Assembly: GCA_947462425.1 (NCBI GenBank)
Contig: CANHPI010000103.1
Location: 1-8,135, forward strand
DNA: 8,135 bases
Source of the DNA: Bacteroidota bacterium
Lineage (GTDB): Bacteria > Bacteroidota > Bacteroidia > B-17B0 > B-17BO
Direction: 5' to 3'
Positions 5,920 through 8,135 of the stretch are shown here, in pieces (the first letter of the stretch is position 1; each line of letters begins with the position of its first letter). The position numbers and the translations under genes were made by a program. The notes beneath the pieces were generated by a model. That model saw only the letters and a list, made by a program, of their open reading frames with translations. It was not told the origin of the DNA and did not search any database.

Positions 5920-6636
5920 TTAATAACCATTGCCATGATACCTTGGAGCATTACAATCATCTATAGCTCTTTTTTTTGGTCTAAAAATTAAGCCTATTCT
6001 TAGCTCCCACATACGACCATAAAATTTAACATTATCTAATTTTTTCTTCAAAATATCAGGATTATAATGAACTTCTGTAAAAAAATGCCATTTTCCAAAG
6101 GAAGTAAATTCGTATCCAATAGCAGCATCAGGACTAATTTTAATTTTAGGAACTAAATCTGCCACCGGAATATAAGCACTAAGATTTCTTGAAAAATTAT
6201 AATCTAATCTTGCGCCAATCATTAAATAGGGCGTTCCTCTATACCCTTCATTAAAAAACACTTTCAGAAAATTATTCCATTCTATATTTCTGTAAATATT
6301 TTTAGTAACATCGCCCCTCTCAATAGGCCAAGGCTTTGTTAAAGGCTTTTCTTTGGCTCCCTTTGTGCAATATTCAAATTCTGTTTGCCATCTGATGTGA
6401 TTGTATGGTAAAAATTCAGCAAAAACACCGCCACTGTAACTTATATATTCGGCTGAACGATGAGATGGTGCAGGTATTGTATGAGAAAATAAAAAAGAAT
6501 CAACATCAAGGCTATTTTCATATCTATGACTGGAAGTGGTACCGCCAACAAAAAAACCAGCACCTCTAAAAAATTGCGCATCCATTAAAATCGTTAAATG
6601 CAGCAAAGCAATACAAATAAATATTTTTTTAAACAT
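5920..6636 (-). CDS. outer-membrane beta-barrel protein (PF13568-like)
   Basis: About 238 residues with a clear signal peptide (MFKKIFICIALLHLTILMDA, cleavage near residue 20) followed by alternating beta-strand segments with aromatic ends. Examples are GGVFAEFLPYNHIRWQTEFEY, TPYLMIGARLDYNFSR, AAIGYEFTSF and the last strand WELRIGLIFRPKKRA. This is the pattern of the small outer-membrane barrels of Bacteroidota (OMP_b-brl type; PorT is a distant relative), of unknown specific role. I chose the ATG at 6636, 4 bp after the fabD stop, because it begins a textbook signal peptide. A GTG at 6648 in the same frame would overlap fabD by 8 bp and add four residues. The close spacing to fabD and to the alanine dehydrogenase-like gene indicates one transcription unit. 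Confidence 0.75.
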   Translation of the reverse strand: MFKKIFICIALLHLTILMDAQFFRGAGFFVGGTTSSHRYENSLDVDSFLFSHTIPAPSHRSAEYISYSGGVFAEFLPYNHIRWQTEFEYCTKGAKEKPLTKPWPIERGDVTKNIYRNIEWNNFLKVFFNEGYRGTPYLMIGARLDYNFSRNLSAYIPVADLVPKIKISPDAAIGYEFTSFGKWHFFTEVHYNPDILKKKLDNVKFYGRMWELRIGLIFRPKKRAIDDCNAPRYHGNGY

Positions 6637-6640
6637 ATTA

Positions 6641-7528
6641 TTATGCACTTATGGTTTCCATAGTAGAGTCAACCTTTTTAACTAATCCTTGTAACACTTT
6701 ACCTGGTCCAACTTCTGTAAAATGAGTTGCTCCATCAGCAATCATTTGAGTAACGGTTTGAGTCCATTTTACAGGAGCCGTTAACTGCACTATTAAATTT
6801 TTCTTAATTTCTTCAGGATTAGAAACTGCCGTTGCTGTTACATTTTGATAAATAGGACAAATTGGTGAATTAAATACAGTTGCATTAATTGCAGTTTCTA
6901 ATTCTATACGCGCAGGTTCCATTAAAGGTGAGTGAAAAGCACCACCCACAGGCAATACCAAAGCTCGCTTTGCGCCAGCCGCTTTCATTTTTTCACAGGC
7001 AATATTAATTCCTTCAATAGATCCAGAAATAACTAATTGTCCGGGGCAGTTATAATTTGCAGCTACAACAATATGTCCGCTGTCTGAAATTTCTTTACAA
7101 ATATTTTCAATAACATCATCGGCTAAATTTAAAACAGCAGCCATTGTAGAAGGATTTAATTCGCATGCTTTTTGCATTGCCAAGGCTCTTTTTGAAACCA
7201 AGGTTAAAGCACTTTCAAAACTTAAGGTTTTATTGGCTACTAAAGCCGAAAACTCTCCTAACGAATGCCCTGCTACCATATCAGGAATAAAGGTTTCTCC
7301 CATTGTTGCAGCCAAAATAACTGAATGTAAAAATATAGCAGGCTGTGTAACTTTAGTTTGCTTTAACTCTTCATCTGAACCAGTAAACATGGTGTCAGTA
7401 ATATTAAAACCTAAAATATCGTTTGCCTTGTGAAACAATGTTTTTGCTAAAGCAGAGTTATCATATAACTCTTTTCCCATTCCAGAAAACTGAGAACCTT
7501 GACCTGGAAATACAAATGCTTTCTTCAT
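6641..7528 (-). CDS. fabD: malonyl-CoA:ACP transacylase
   Basis: A full-length 295-residue FabD, which moves malonyl groups from CoA to acyl carrier protein to supply fatty-acid elongation in the cytoplasm. All family marks are present: the N-terminal FPGQGSQFSGMG (7-18, oxyanion-hole Gln), nucleophile Ser89 in GHSLGEFSAL, the malonate-binding Arg114 in SKRALAMQ, Gln164 in NCPGQLVISG, catalytic His199 in GGAFHSPLM, YQNVTA (227-232) and the C-terminal GPGKVLQGLVKK. The ATG at 7528 places the first beta strand exactly where expected. No other fab gene is adjacent. It heads a run with the beta-barrel and alanine dehydrogenase-like genes. The 172 bp before it, up to the YfiR-like gene, should contain its promoter, but I find no convincing TAnnTTTG box there. 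Confidence 0.96.
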   Translation of the reverse strand: MKKAFVFPGQGSQFSGMGKELYDNSALAKTLFHKANDILGFNITDTMFTGSDEELKQTKVTQPAIFLHSVILAATMGETFIPDMVAGHSLGEFSALVANKTLSFESALTLVSKRALAMQKACELNPSTMAAVLNLADDVIENICKEISDSGHIVVAANYNCPGQLVISGSIEGINIACEKMKAAGAKRALVLPVGGAFHSPLMEPARIELETAINATVFNSPICPIYQNVTATAVSNPEEIKKNLIVQLTAPVKWTQTVTQMIADGATHFTEVGPGKVLQGLVKKVDSTMETISA

Positions 7529-7700
7529 AGTATAAAAATTGCGTTATTGTTACGTTATGTTTAAACTATAAATGTAATAAATAAAAGGTTAAAAAAAGAT
7601 GCGTTTTGTCAATTAGTAACTAACGATAGACTGTTAATTGAATATACTTTTTATTGTAAGTGAAGATTTAAGCTTTCTATAAAATACTAAACAAACAAGG

Positions 7701-8135
7701 TTAATTTACTAATGTACCAAGTTTAATTAATGAACTAGCAATTTTAAGTTTATGATTTTCAAGTTCTTTTTTATTAATATCAAATCTCAACTCATCTTCA
7801 TCGGTAGTTACAAAGCTTAATGCAGCTCCTTTATATACAGTGCCCTCGCGTTCACCAACAATTAGCAGCGGTTTATTTGCAAATTTTTGATTAATAGTTT
7901 TAATAGATGAACTTTTTGATGCAGAAACATAAAGTAAATGACAAAAAGTAATATCGTCAACAGCTTTAAAGGTTTTAAAAACAATTTTCCGTCCTTTTAA
8001 TTTTTTATTGGAAGCTACTATTTTTAATTCATCACTTATTTTAGAATCTCCAATAAGAGCAATAATAAAATCACCTTTACTTTCTTCTTCAGGCCATTCA
8101 ACATATTTCATAAAATTATATACATATAATGAGTA
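7701..8135 (-). CDS. YfiR/DUF4154-family protein (5' end cut by window edge)
   Basis: The first visible ATG (8111) is internal. The frame stays open for 8 more codons to the window edge and encodes YSLYVYNF before MKYVEWP, matching the family's usual 'lYNFxKYVEWP' opening. So 144 residues are visible, and the missing N-terminus very likely holds a signal peptide. Further family marks are the FIIALIGDS strand, KLKGRKIVFK, the CHLLYVSAS strand with the only Cys, PLLIVGEREG, ELRFDINKKE and the final KIASSLIKLG helix. In Pseudomonas, YfiR is a periplasmic repressor of the diguanylate cyclase YfiN; in Bacteroidota the domain often occurs near sensor kinases or TonB-type proteins, so the role here is open. 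No cyclase is visible, but the upstream neighbour lies outside the window. Family call good, function uncertain. Confidence 0.8.
   Translation of the reverse strand, partial: YSLYVYNFMKYVEWPEEESKGDFIIALIGDSKISDELKIVASNKKLKGRKIVFKTFKAVDDITFCHLLYVSASKSSSIKTINQKFANKPLLIVGEREGTVYKGAALSFVTTDEDELRFDINKKELENHKLKIASSLIKLGTLVN

Noticed and set aside
7233..7433. Plus-strand open frame of 66 codons
   Set aside because: Antisense inside fabD, with no recognisable motif and no start context.
7569..7576. TACATTTA (minus strand) as a fabD -7 box
   Set aside because: It lacks the final G of TAnnTTTG and no TTG lies at the proper distance upstream.
7610..7640. Inverted repeat CAATTA...TAATTG in the gap between the YfiR-like gene and fabD
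   Set aside because: Only 6 AT-rich base pairs with a 19-base loop and no following T-run on the needed strand; too weak for a terminator or operator claim.

Overview
This is an AT-rich stretch of an ordinary bacterial chromosome, almost certainly from a member of the Bacteroidota. Four observations support this: a CHU_C / gliding-motility-type C-terminal domain; -7 boxes of the TAnnTTTG type (a strong TATATTTG in front of the ferredoxin gene); start codons without a visible Shine-Dalgarno sequence; and several families typical of the phylum (Bacteroidetes-type 4Fe-4S ferredoxin, LuxC-like acyl-CoA reductase, PF13568-like beta-barrel). TGA is not read as an amino acid. I see no mobile element, tRNA, rRNA or CRISPR.

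Layout, left to right. Positions 1-80 hold the last codons of a membrane protein, probably an SLC13/DASS carrier, whose body lies outside the window. After about 200 bases without a recognisable gene comes a strong hairpin terminator (about 286-326) that can serve both strands. A two-cluster ferredoxin gene follows on the minus strand. It is divergent from a plus-strand run of four closely packed genes: LuxC-like acyl-CoA reductase, a tiny secreted protein that is little more than a CHU_C domain, an orphan ABC ATPase with a C-terminal TOBE-like domain, and a small SRPBCC (DUF1857/AtaL-like) protein. Spacings of 19 bp, a 20 bp overlap and 15 bp suggest one operon.

From 3618 onward all genes are on the minus strand. 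In transcription order they are: a YfiR/DUF4154-family protein (its 5' end is cut by the right edge), a gap of 172 bp, then fabD, an outer-membrane beta-barrel protein and an alanine dehydrogenase-like gene packed with 4 and 17 bp gaps. After 103 bp come a small Cys-rich, membrane-anchored DUF4258-like protein and a WcaF-type acetyltransferase with a 1 bp gap. The plus and minus blocks meet tail to tail with only 2 bp between stop codons.

Functionally the window is mixed housekeeping and envelope genes: fatty-acid initiation (FabD), possible acyl-CoA reduction, amino-acid/NADH metabolism (Ald), electron transfer (ferredoxin), and surface or secretion components. I do not see a clear new multi-gene system. 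The points most worth a second look are the loss of the usual catalytic histidine in the alanine dehydrogenase-like enzyme, the stand-alone CHU_C protein inside a cytoplasmic-enzyme operon, the LuxC-ferredoxin divergent pair, and a possible short transcript in the left intergenic region.
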